In this document: positions 5,074 to 11,049 of the stretch, piece after piece | Numbering within the stretch: position 1 is the stretch's first letter | How the letters are laid out: each line of letters begins with the position of its first letter | Virus record (IMG/VR): IMGVR_UViG_3300030328_001871 | Coordinates: 1-20,324 of that record | Strand: one strand, 5' to 3' | Source: a virus | DNA: 20,324 nucleotides | Program-made: the position numbers and the translations under genes | Notes under the pieces: generated by a model | Database searches by the model: none | What the model was told of the DNA's origin: nothing | Seen by the model: only the letters and a program-made list of their open reading frames with translations

Positions 5074-5252
5074 TGCTAATTGAAATTAAAAAAACTACTG
5101 TAAATTGTGCAAATGTAGAAGTTAAAGACCTTAAAGAATTAGATAGTCTTTATTCTGAGGGAACAATAGATGAAATAGTATCTGATTATGTCTCTAAAAT
5201 AAAATATGAATACTATTCAAATGGTAAGAAAATTAAAACAAATGAAATATAA
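5073..5252 (+). CDS. Small protein of unknown function, 59 aa
   Basis: ATG at 5073 overlaps the preceding TAA by one base and follows AAGGAGAAAG by a suitable distance. The product reads MLIEIKKTTVNCANVEVKDLKELDSLYSEGTIDEIVSDYV, a strand followed by acidic helices, then a Lys-rich tail. There is no membrane segment or recognised motif. It is kept because it fills an otherwise empty 190-bp gap and has a good ribosome site and operon-like spacing. Confidence 0.6.
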   Translation: MLIEIKKTTVNCANVEVKDLKELDSLYSEGTIDEIVSDYVSKIKYEYYSNGKKIKTNEI

Positions 5253-5264
5253 AGGAGAAAGAAA

Positions 5265-5594
5265 ATGATTAGCATTGAGGATCTTGAATCTTGGGTAGAA
5301 AAATTTGATAGCGAAGCAGAAATAGATTTGCTACTTGATTTGCTCAATAACAAAATAAAAATTGAATGTATGCTTGATAGCATAGTCGCATACGCACAAC
5401 AAGACTATGAAAACGCAAAATACTTTCGCAAAGAAATGTATCGCAAAAACCAAAAACCATATTGCCTGGAGTGTAAGTCTTTGAATGTGGCTACACATGA
5501 TCAAAGTGGTAGTCCAATAACAGACTTCGCAGATCGGAATGGTTTTTGTTTTAACTGTAATGACTTTGCACAAATAAAGGGGGTGGCAGAATGA
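5265..5594 (+). CDS. Zinc-ribbon small protein, 109 aa
   Basis: The N-terminal half (residues 1-60) is acidic and helical. The C-terminal half carries CLEC (C67, C70) and CFNC (C95, C98), 24 residues apart, a four-cysteine zinc-ribbon arrangement likely to bind zinc and perhaps nucleic acid. The start ATG at 5265 follows AAAGGAGAAAG. From here to 7255 the genes use CGC for Arg more than the earlier, AGA-biased genes do. It overlaps the next ORF by ATGA. The function beyond metal binding is unknown. Confidence 0.7.
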   Translation: MISIEDLESWVEKFDSEAEIDLLLDLLNNKIKIECMLDSIVAYAQQDYENAKYFRKEMYRKNQKPYCLECKSLNVATHDQSGSPITDFADRNGFCFNCNDFAQIKGVAE

Positions 5595-5746
5595 TAAAAC
5601 CAAATAACCTGGAGTGGCGAATCAAACTAGCAGAACGAGAGCTAGAGGTCGCAAAAGAAAACTTAAACCAAATACAACAACATCTATTTCTACTTAAAGC
5701 AGAAAAAGATCAACAAAAGGAGAGAAAAAATGTCAACAAACTATGA
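5591..5746 (+). CDS. Coiled-coil small protein, 51 aa
   Basis: Short ORF coupled by ATGA to the zinc-ribbon gene, whose end supplies a GGGGGTGG ribosome site. Residues about 8-45 (starting EWRIKLAERELEVAKENLNQI) form a continuous amphipathic helix with heptad-like Leu/Ile spacing, so a coiled-coil dimer is probable. It overlaps the next gene by 17 nt. No family recognised. Confidence 0.55.
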   Translation: MIKPNNLEWRIKLAERELEVAKENLNQIQQHLFLLKAEKDQQKERKNVNKL

Positions 5747-6068
5747 ACCATTAAAAGAACTATCTTATAAAAAGATGAAAAGGGTATGCACAGATATTGA
5801 ATTTGTGAAGAATGAACACTCATGCAACAAATGGGGAGAGATCATACACAAAGACGGAAATTGGCTACACTTTTACGAAGTCAATAACAAAGTGTGTGGC
5901 TTTACTAGGTATGGCCAGAATGATGTTGAGGATATGATCGCACACATACAATTTAAAATGGGTGTGCCTATCTATGATGAGTATAGTGATGAATACTATG
6001 AACTATGGCTCAGTAATTTAACAGAAGAAGAACGCAAAGAAGTTGAGGAGGATATGTTAGATGAGTAA
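5730..6068 (+). CDS. Protein of unknown function, 112 aa
   Basis: ATG at 5730 follows AAGGAGAGAAAA, a good ribosome site. The protein has an N-terminal helical part, a central strand-rich HKDGNWLHFYEVNNKVCGFTRYG segment with aromatic residues, and a strongly acidic C-terminus (EEERKEVEEDMLDE). No catalytic signature is visible. It overlaps the following gene by 8 nt. Confidence 0.6.
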   Translation: MSTNYEPLKELSYKKMKRVCTDIEFVKNEHSCNKWGEIIHKDGNWLHFYEVNNKVCGFTRYGQNDVEDMIAHIQFKMGVPIYDEYSDEYYELWLSNLTEEERKEVEEDMLDE

Positions 6069-6237
6069 AACTTATGAAGTAATAGTTGATGTGGTTGAGA
6101 GCCATAAATTAACTATAAAAGCCAAAACAAAAGATCAAGCTGAAGAATTAGCTGAAATTAATGAATGTGATGGAGAGCCACACTATACAGAAGTCAACAT
6201 AATATCAACAAAGGAGCTGAACAATGACACAGTATAA
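6061..6237 (+). CDS. Small beta-alpha protein, 58 aa
   Basis: ATG at 6061 overlaps the upstream gene and follows GAGGAGGA by about 7 nt. The sequence MSKTYEVIVDVVESHKLTIKAKTKDQAEELAEI has the pattern of a short strand pair followed by a helix that starts at KDQAEELAE. That pattern is common to small phage beta-beta-alpha proteins (for example sequences of the x-Y-x-V-x-V...I-x-A-x-T-x-x-x-A class). Its role is unknown. It overlaps the next gene by 14 nt. Confidence 0.65.
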   Translation: MSKTYEVIVDVVESHKLTIKAKTKDQAEELAEINECDGEPHYTEVNIISTKELNNDTV

Positions 6238-6523
6238 AGATAAAGTAGATCAACAACGCAAACTCATTCGCCTGGAGGAATGGAGAAAAGGTATCAAGAT
6301 GCTACTGCACGAACGCAAAAGCAAAGACAAGCCTTGGAAAACTCAAATCATATACAAAGATGATAGCGAACTTATCCAATGGTCTAATACTAACCATGAA
6401 CAAAAGATTCCAAGTCCTCACACGACAGAAGATCTAATAGACATGATGCAAGTTGAAGAACATGAACAACAAAGAAAACTATTTGATAAAAAAAGGAGAG
6501 AGAATGAACTACAAAATATCTAA
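6224..6523 (+). CDS. Charged helical protein of unknown function, 99 aa
   Basis: ATG at 6224 follows AAGGAGCTGA. The product is highly charged, with a basic amphipathic N-terminal third (DQQRKLIRLEEWRKGIKMLLHERKS) and a mixed C-terminal helix (EEHEQQRKLFDKKRREN). It is probably a helical nucleic acid or protein-binding factor, from composition only. It overlaps the next gene by 20 nt. Confidence 0.6.
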   Translation: MTQYKDKVDQQRKLIRLEEWRKGIKMLLHERKSKDKPWKTQIIYKDDSELIQWSNTNHEQKIPSPHTTEDLIDMMQVEEHEQQRKLFDKKRRENELQNI

Positions 6524-6737
6524 AGATGTTCCTATCGTAAGCGACAGGAAAAAATACAGGAACGCATTTACCCAAGCACTCAACAGCTTACAGGTCGGAG
6601 ACGCAATAACAGGTCTTACTAAAAAAGAGGCTTACAAATACCGAATGAATTTCTATACCAAGAACTTTAAAGAACGCAAGTTCTGTTTCTGGAGAGATCC
6701 TATCAGTAAAAAATACACAGTTCAGAGGACAGCATAA
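6504..6737 (+). CDS. Small basic phage protein, 77 aa
   Basis: I choose ATG 6504 because AAGGAGAGAG stands immediately upstream. An in-frame upstream ATG at 6453 lies inside the previous gene and has no ribosome site. The protein reads MNYKISKDVPIVSDRKKYRNAF, then LQVGDAIT and KEAYKYRMNFYTKNFKERKFCFWRD. The VGD turn followed by a helix and basic strands is a pattern I recall from small phage proteins of unknown role, possibly DNA or RNA binding. The next gene starts at its stop (TAATG). Confidence 0.65.
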   Translation: MNYKISKDVPIVSDRKKYRNAFTQALNSLQVGDAITGLTKKEAYKYRMNFYTKNFKERKFCFWRDPISKKYTVQRTA

Positions 6738-6862
6738 TGGATAGAGAAGAATTTTTTGAATGGTTAGATAAATGTAAGTGTGATTATGTTTATGAGAAAG
6801 ATGATTATGGAGAAATTAATATTACTTTTTATCCTAAAGAAGAAACTGAGGAGCAAGACTAA
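6737..6862 (+). CDS. Acidic small protein, 41 aa
   Basis: Starts at the TAATG junction. The product MDREEFFEWLDKCKCDYVYEKDDYGEINITFYPKEETEEQD is very acidic, with a helix followed by two strands and a Cys-Lys-Cys pair at 13-15. A helix-strand pattern with a DDYGEINITFY hairpin recurs in small phage proteins, though no name can be given. It ends at another TAATG, coupled to a 23-residue peptide. Confidence 0.55.
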   Translation: MDREEFFEWLDKCKCDYVYEKDDYGEINITFYPKEETEEQD

Positions 6863-6933
6863 TGGACATGAGTTTATTCGCAGTCGTAGGTATAGTGCTA
6901 CTCATGGTCTATGCCATGTTCCAGGAGATGTAA
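6862..6933 (+). CDS. Single-span membrane microprotein, 23 aa
   Basis: ATG at 6862 overlaps the upstream TAA, follows GAGGAG by about 9 nt, and its own TAA overlaps the ATG at 6933. The peptide is MDMSLFAVVGIVLLMVYAMF followed by QEM, with residues about 4-20 forming one hydrophobic membrane helix. Tight coupling on both sides and a proper ribosome site argue that it is translated. The length is below what most gene finders report. The role is unknown; small phage membrane peptides often modulate a host membrane protein. Confidence 0.5.
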   Translation: MDMSLFAVVGIVLLMVYAMFQEM

Positions 6934-7070
6934 TGGCTAATTATAAATATATTGTATGGGTGGGTGGTTGTGATGACTACTACACTTCATACAGAAAAGC
7001 TAAACAAGATTACGATAAATGGATTGAGCAAGGATATGATGATGTTCATTTAGAAAAGGTATCTGAATGA
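6933..7070 (+). CDS. Small conserved phage protein with VWVGGCDDYYT, 45 aa
   Basis: ATG 6933 follows AGGAG (6923-6927) by 5 nt. An in-frame ATG at 6780 would run through two real genes and is rejected. The product begins MANYKYIVWVGGCDDYYTSY and continues with AKQDYDKWIEQGYDDVHLE. This strand, DDYY turn, helix and YDDVxxE strand pattern is one I recall as common in small proteins of marine phages, with no assigned function. It overlaps the next gene by ATGA. Confidence 0.7.
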   Translation: MANYKYIVWVGGCDDYYTSYRKAKQDYDKWIEQGYDDVHLEKVSE

Positions 7071-7255
7071 CATTTGAAAAAGGTTTATCAGAATTGCAAA
7101 AGCTAGTGCAAGAATTAGAACGCAACGACATATCACTTGAACAATCAGTAGAAAACTTTGAGAAAGGTATCAAGGTCGCAAAATATTGTGAACGCAAGTT
7201 AAAGGACGCAGAAGATAAAGTTAAGGCTATTCTGGATCAGACTGATCCTCAATAG
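7067..7255 (+). CDS. xseB: Exodeoxyribonuclease VII small subunit-like protein
   Basis: The 62-residue product matches the XseB family: TFEKGLSELQKLVQELERNDISLEQSVENFEKGIKVAKYC and then a charged KLKDAEDKV helix. The usual family pattern is F-x-x-x-x-x-x-L-x-x-x-V-x-x-L-E followed by (L/I)SLE-x-S-(L/V)-x-x-F-E-x-G and a Y-C-x-x-x-L helix. XseB is the helical small subunit that binds several-to-one to XseA to form exonuclease VII, which degrades single-stranded DNA. No XseA is in this window, so the protein would have to act with a host XseA or alone. It is the last gene of the operon and its final 29 bp overlap the 3' end of terS on the other strand. Confidence 0.85.
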   Translation: MTFEKGLSELQKLVQELERNDISLEQSVENFEKGIKVAKYCERKLKDAEDKVKAILDQTDPQ

Positions 7256-7715
7256 TCTTATCATCTTTAACTTCCTCAGCCGTGCCAAGTATGATCTGAT
7301 TCTGCAAGACTAACTCTTGCAATCTATTTTCTAACTGCTCTCTGCTCATGTTATCTATCTTGTGTATCTTCAGCTCCTTTCTATCCACCATAAGCCCTGC
7401 AAGTTTAGCCCTCGCAATTTCTGCCGTGACCGCAGGCCCATAACTCCCATCTGCTAAAGACACATCTCTTATCTCTGCTAACTTATTCGCTATGCCCTCA
7501 AAAGTAATTTCATTCTTCTTCCTTTGAATAGCTTTCAAATCTCTGATCTTTTCTTGCACGTGTTCATAGCCTGGCTCACTCAATAACCTAGTCGCAGCAA
7601 CTCCAGGATTCTCATAGCCTGCAAGATGAGCACACTTCGTTTGGTTGTAATCCTGATACACCATGAGATCAATAAATTTCTCCTGTTTCTTTGTTATTTT
7701 TTTCTTTCCTGCCAT
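7227..7715 (-). CDS. terS: Terminase small subunit
   Basis: The 162-residue product starts MAGKKKITKKQEKFIDLMV, followed by an HTH-type segment (about residues 9-45, NQTKCAHLAGYENPGVAATRLL). The C-terminal DNMSREQLENRLQELV helix is also typical. This pattern of Lys-rich start, x-x-x-QE-x-F, A-x-x-AGY and a late M-S-x-E-x-L helix fits phage terminase small subunits, which recognise the packaging site and stimulate TerL. The ATG at 7715 is 2 nt after the upstream ORF's stop, so it is likely coupled, with only a weak ribosome site. Its 3' end overlaps xseB in a convergent arrangement without a visible terminator. TerL is not adjacent but about 7 kb further left. Confidence 0.75.
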   Translation of the reverse strand: MAGKKKITKKQEKFIDLMVYQDYNQTKCAHLAGYENPGVAATRLLSEPGYEHVQEKIRDLKAIQRKKNEITFEGIANKLAEIRDVSLADGSYGPAVTAEIARAKLAGLMVDRKELKIHKIDNMSREQLENRLQELVLQNQIILGTAEEVKDDKTIEDQSDPE

Positions 7716-7717
7716 GT

Positions 7718-8140
7718 CTAAATTCTCACTATATTTCTCTTAGAGAAACCTATCTCTCCTAAGTAAAGGTGTATGTTAATACACACCTTTCTATAGTTCT
7801 CTATAGAGATGCACATACGCACAACTGCACATACCTGTAGGAATGGGGGTTTCAAGCGTGCCTGTGCGTATGTGCAGGCATGTGCAACTGCACAACTGCA
7901 CAACCACCTAAACCCTGTAAGAATGCGTGATACAGAGGGGGGTGTGCAATCGGGCTTTTCTGCATTGCACAGCCGTTTTTGTATAATTTTTGCACAATCG
8001 TCTTTGCGTTTCTTTGTATCCACTCTCTCTCCTTTGTGTCTTTTTTTACCAAATATTTTCTCAAAACTTTCATTAAATTTATCACGATCTTTTGTGCGAT
8101 CACGACTGCCTTTTCCACCATGCCACTCAGTCATTTTCAT
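7718..8140 (-). CDS. Small basic protein with GGKGSRDR motif and repeat-derived tail
   Basis: The first 50 residues, starting MKMTEWHGGKGSRDRTKDRD and continuing KFNESFEKIFGKKRHKG, resemble a small phage protein type I recall with the signature GGKG-x-x-R-x-x-D...F-x-x-x-(Y/F)-x-x-IFGKK. That part is very likely real. The frame then stays open for another 90 codons through the TGCACA-rich cluster (7810-7996). It encodes a Cys- and aromatic-rich, low-confidence tail with no recognisable motif, and ends 2 nt before terS. The tail may be an accident of the repeat cluster or a genuine extension. Start 8140 is chosen for the GAGG 9 nt upstream. It overlaps the upstream 38-codon gene by 14 nt. Confidence 0.55.
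   Translation of the reverse strand: MKMTEWHGGKGSRDRTKDRDKFNESFEKIFGKKRHKGERVDTKKRKDDCAKIIQKRLCNAEKPDCTPPSVSRILTGFRWLCSCAVAHACTYAQARLKPPFLQVCAVVRMCISIENYRKVCINIHLYLGEIGFSKRNIVRI
7810..7996. repeat. Cluster of TGCACA/TGTGCA motifs with 14-bp inverted repeat
   Basis: Nine exact TGCACA or TGTGCA hexamers lie in 187 bp: 7810, 7826, 7871, 7881, 7889, 7897, 7943, 7966 and 7991 (starts). TGCACATACGCACA (7810-7823) is the perfect reverse complement of 7863-7876. AACTGCAC is tandemly repeated at 7886-7893 and 7894-7901. TGTGCAAT (7943-7950) mirrors ATTGCACA (7964-7971). 7859-7880 can form its own hairpin. The cluster begins about 95 bp upstream of the terS start. It could be a packaging (cos/pac) site, a replication origin or a multi-copy operator. 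The motif clustering is seen; the role is inferred. Confidence 0.7.
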
Positions 8141-8243
8141 TTTGCCATGCCTCTATTTGTTCTAGTAATGTTTCAGGATCTACAAGCTCGTTTCTGCTTT
8201 CGCATTCTTCTAAATAATCTTTGATCATTTGTAGTATGTTCAT
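8127..8243 (-). CDS. Very small acidic protein, 38 aa
   Basis: Short ORF whose ATG (8243-8241) overlaps the stop of the C5 methyltransferase by ATGA, with GGAGATAG just upstream. The product is acidic and helical, starting MNILQMIKDYLEECESRNEL and ending EQIEAWQNEND. The coupling to the methyltransferase and to the next ORF is typical of an operon member. No function can be assigned. Confidence 0.5.
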   Translation of the reverse strand: MNILQMIKDYLEECESRNELVDPETLLEQIEAWQNEND

Positions 8244-10189
8244 TCTATCTCCATGTTTTGCAAGATATGTTTAATCACTTCTATAGTCCAGCCGTTCCCG
8301 AGCATGGCATAGCGTCTTGTATTTGACACATGATTCGTGTAGTCGTCCGGGACTGTCTGCAAACGTTCGCATTCTAGGGGTGTCAGCTTACGCCAGGTAA
8401 GATCTTCTTGTTGCACCCCTGTTGCATGAAATGTGCCTTGCCTTTCAAAGTTTGCTCTTGATGATTTGTAATACTGCGACTTAATTGTTTGTGATTTATC
8501 AGGTAAGTTTTTAATACTTATCTCATGATCTTTATTAAGACTAGGTGTGACTGTTCCGACCTTGCCGTCTTTTCTTGGCTCTAATTTCTTTGCTCTGAAA
8601 GGTGTATGATCTTTACCTGTTTGTTGCCTTACCTTTTTACGCATTGCTTTAGCCTCATCTGTTCTTACTTCTCTGTAAGAGTTCACCACCAAGCTATCTT
8701 TACTTACTGTTGAAACAGCGTTTGACTTTTGATCTTTACGCAGTTCTAACATTTGTTCTGGCTTTGTTTGTTTCCAATCAACATGCTTGCCGTCTTTGTC
8801 TTTTGATCTAGCTCGTAAAGCACCACCAACAACTACCTTCGGCTCACGATTACCACCTTGACAAGTGTTTACTGTAGGCGACTTACCATCTGGACTATAG
8901 ACTCGTTTGAGTATGTCATGTCCGTTGATGTCCACTGCAACGCCTACTTGTTTGGGTTTAGTTTCTATCATTTGTTCTTTGTTTGATGCAGTAAGCGTAG
9001 GGGATTTACCTTGATCACTGTAAACTCTTTGTGTGCTTTCATACACACCATCTCTGTATTCAAACTCCATGATCTGTTTATCAAACTTATCTGTTGTGAT
9101 ACCAAGTATTTCTTTTAACTGAGGCCAATGCTCCTCTGAAGGTATAGAAAAGAAATCACTACCTAGCTTTCTAAAGTAATGCTCAACTGTAGAATACTTA
9201 TCGTTCAGCTCCTTTGCTATTTCTTTTTTGTTCTTACCACACTTAGCATAGTGATCTAAGATACATGTTTGTAGTCCAGGTATATCAACCTCATGCTTTC
9301 TAACCTTTACTTCTTCTACATTCATACCTACTTTAATAGGTTTGTTTGTAAGCACTTTAGGTATGTTATTTGTGCCACCACCACCATTTCCTATACCATT
9401 CAACGTAGGAGATTTACCTTTTGTATCATATAAACCACCACCATAATGATTACCTTTTTCATTAGCTAGTTTGATAGGTTTCTGTGGAACTAAGGTCATA
9501 CCATTATTGCCTGCACCTTTATACATAGTCGCTGTCATACACAAAGACTTTTCATCTTCATTTTTGTAGTGCCTTTGATTTCTTTCAGTATCTTTTACAG
9601 GGCGTTCATCTGTTTCAGTTTCCAATATATCTCTCAACACTATACCTCTATCTTCTGGCTGTTTGATTCCAGGTATGTTAGTCCAATAGTATCTTTGCCT
9701 TGACTGTGCACTTAGTAGCGAACTATTTATAAAATGAGGATTGATCGTGACATTACCAAGTATGTCTTTAAACTCAGGTGCAACATCATCTGCTTCATAA
9801 CACTCTGATACTTGTTGGGTTATGATCTCTAAAAACTCTTTCTTCATTCTGACATTCTCTAATAAGAAATACTTTGGCTTGATCGCTTTGAGTAAGCGTA
9901 TGAACTCAAAGAACAATGCTGACCTAGGATCGTCAAAAGCCAACTGCTTACCTGCAAAACTAAATCCTTGACATGGACTGCCTGCAAGCATGAGGTCTAC
10001 ATCTTTATAATCTTTCGGATCTAAATTACATATATCGCCCACTTGTTCTATGTCTGGGTAGTTTGCTGCACTAACTTGCATAGCATACTTATCTATCTCA
10101 CTTGCGTAATACTTCTCTACAGGTATACCAAGCTGATCGAGTGCGATACGCCCACAACTCATGCCGTCAAATAAACTTAATACTTTCAT
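8240..10189 (-). CDS. DNA (cytosine-5-) methyltransferase with repetitive target-recognition region
   Basis: Transfers a methyl group from SAM to C5 of cytosine in DNA. Motif I SLFDGMSCGRIAL (5-17), the catalytic loop GSPCQGFS (70-77, nucleophile C73), ENV (111-113), QSRQR (162-166) and the terminal RKLTPLECERLQTVPDDYT with MLGNGWTIEVI (about 600-639) are all present, so the enzyme looks intact. At 649 residues it is much longer than a typical 330-450. The extra residues (about 205-590) hold some seven copies of a degenerate x-D-x-K-S-x-T-(L/V) motif, including GKSPTLNG, GKSPTLTA and GKSPTVNT. Between copies two and three is an HTH-like segment (about 297-385, NKKEIAKELNDKYSTVEHYFR). ATGA overlap with the upstream methyltransferase and an AGGGAGAAAC ribosome site support the start. 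A multispecific or modular target domain is inferred. Confidence 0.93.
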   Translation of the reverse strand: MKVLSLFDGMSCGRIALDQLGIPVEKYYASEIDKYAMQVSAANYPDIEQVGDICNLDPKDYKDVDLMLAGSPCQGFSFAGKQLAFDDPRSALFFEFIRLLKAIKPKYFLLENVRMKKEFLEIITQQVSECYEADDVAPEFKDILGNVTINPHFINSSLLSAQSRQRYYWTNIPGIKQPEDRGIVLRDILETETDERPVKDTERNQRHYKNEDEKSLCMTATMYKGAGNNGMTLVPQKPIKLANEKGNHYGGGLYDTKGKSPTLNGIGNGGGGTNNIPKVLTNKPIKVGMNVEEVKVRKHEVDIPGLQTCILDHYAKCGKNKKEIAKELNDKYSTVEHYFRKLGSDFFSIPSEEHWPQLKEILGITTDKFDKQIMEFEYRDGVYESTQRVYSDQGKSPTLTASNKEQMIETKPKQVGVAVDINGHDILKRVYSPDGKSPTVNTCQGGNREPKVVVGGALRARSKDKDGKHVDWKQTKPEQMLELRKDQKSNAVSTVSKDSLVVNSYREVRTDEAKAMRKKVRQQTGKDHTPFRAKKLEPRKDGKVGTVTPSLNKDHEISIKNLPDKSQTIKSQYYKSSRANFERQGTFHATGVQQEDLTWRKLTPLECERLQTVPDDYTNHVSNTRRYAMLGNGWTIEVIKHILQNMEIE

Positions 10190-11049
10190 TGTTTCTCCCT
10201 GATTATATTTATATTTGTAAACACATTTGTCAATCTCTTAACTGCTATCTCTATGTAATCATCACTGAGCTCACATAAAACTGTGTCTCTAGCATGAGCA
10301 TTTGATACCTCTGCTGTTGTGCCACTACCACCAAAAGGATCTAACACTGTTCCGCCTTCAGGACAACCAGCTAATACGCATGGCTCAATTAAGTCTGAAG
10401 GAAAGGTTGCAAAGTGAGCTTCGGCAAAAGGCTTTGTTGTGACAGTCCATACAGATCTTTTGTTTCTTTTTTCATAAGCACCCATGTTTTTAAAGCCACC
10501 CCTTACATCAAATCCATCTACGCCTTCAACTGACTTGCCTACATTCTTTGCACTGTTAGGCTTACCTCTTTCTCCTTTGGAGTTGACTGTCACTGATTCT
10601 TCTTTAATAGCTTCATTATCAAAGTAATACTTAGGGCTTTTACTAAATAAAAATATATACTCATGTGCTTTAGTGCATCTATCTTTAACACTCTCTGGCA
10701 TAGGATTAGGTTTATGCCAAATAATATCTTGTCTTAGTATCCAACCATCGTCTTGCATAGCAAAGGCCACACGCCAAGGTATGCCAAGTAAATGTTTTTC
10801 ATTTCCATAACTATCGCCTATGTTCAACCATACTGTGCCATCATCACGAAGGACACGCTTTACTTCTTTGAATACATTAACCAGGTTATCTACAAATTCT
10901 TTAGGAGTTTCTTCTAAACCAAGCTGTCTTTCAACACCATAATCTCTTAGTGCAAAGTATGGTGGACTTGTTATACAAGTATTTATGCTTTGATCTTCTA
11001 GCTGTTTTAATGAATCAAGACAATCTCCTGCGTATATATCTATTCTCAT
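10186..11049 (-). CDS. Adenine-N6 or cytosine-N4 DNA methyltransferase, beta class
   Basis: A 287-residue SAM-dependent enzyme that methylates an exocyclic amino group in DNA. TSPPY (27-31, motif IV) comes before the target-recognition region, and DPFGGSGTT (237-245, motif I) lies near the C-terminus, the beta-class order. Ser-Pro-Pro-Tyr is more usual for N4-cytosine enzymes but also occurs in N6-adenine enzymes, so the base is uncertain. The segments WHKPNPMPESV (111-121) and AHFATFPSDLIEP (211-223) are standard for the family. AAGGAGAGAG precedes the ATG. It is flanked by ATGA overlaps with the small membrane protein and the C5 enzyme. The pair probably protects phage DNA from host restriction. 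Confidence 0.92.
   Translation of the reverse strand: MRIDIYAGDCLDSLKQLEDQSINTCITSPPYFALRDYGVERQLGLEETPKEFVDNLVNVFKEVKRVLRDDGTVWLNIGDSYGNEKHLLGIPWRVAFAMQDDGWILRQDIIWHKPNPMPESVKDRCTKAHEYIFLFSKSPKYYFDNEAIKEESVTVNSKGERGKPNSAKNVGKSVEGVDGFDVRGGFKNMGAYEKRNKRSVWTVTTKPFAEAHFATFPSDLIEPCVLAGCPEGGTVLDPFGGSGTTAEVSNAHARDTVLCELSDDYIEIAVKRLTNVFTNINIIREKQ

Noticed and set aside
6453-6503. N-terminal extension of the gene starting at 6504
   Set aside because: It lies inside the preceding gene and AAGGAGAG fits the ATG at 6504.
6780-6932. N-terminal extension of the gene starting at 6933
   Set aside because: It would cross two other coupled genes; AGGAG precedes 6933.
7809-8165. Rightward ORF and a second leftward ORF (7852-8121) in the TGCACA cluster
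   Set aside because: They are out-of-frame shadows of the repeat cluster and the GGKG gene, with no ribosome site or domain.
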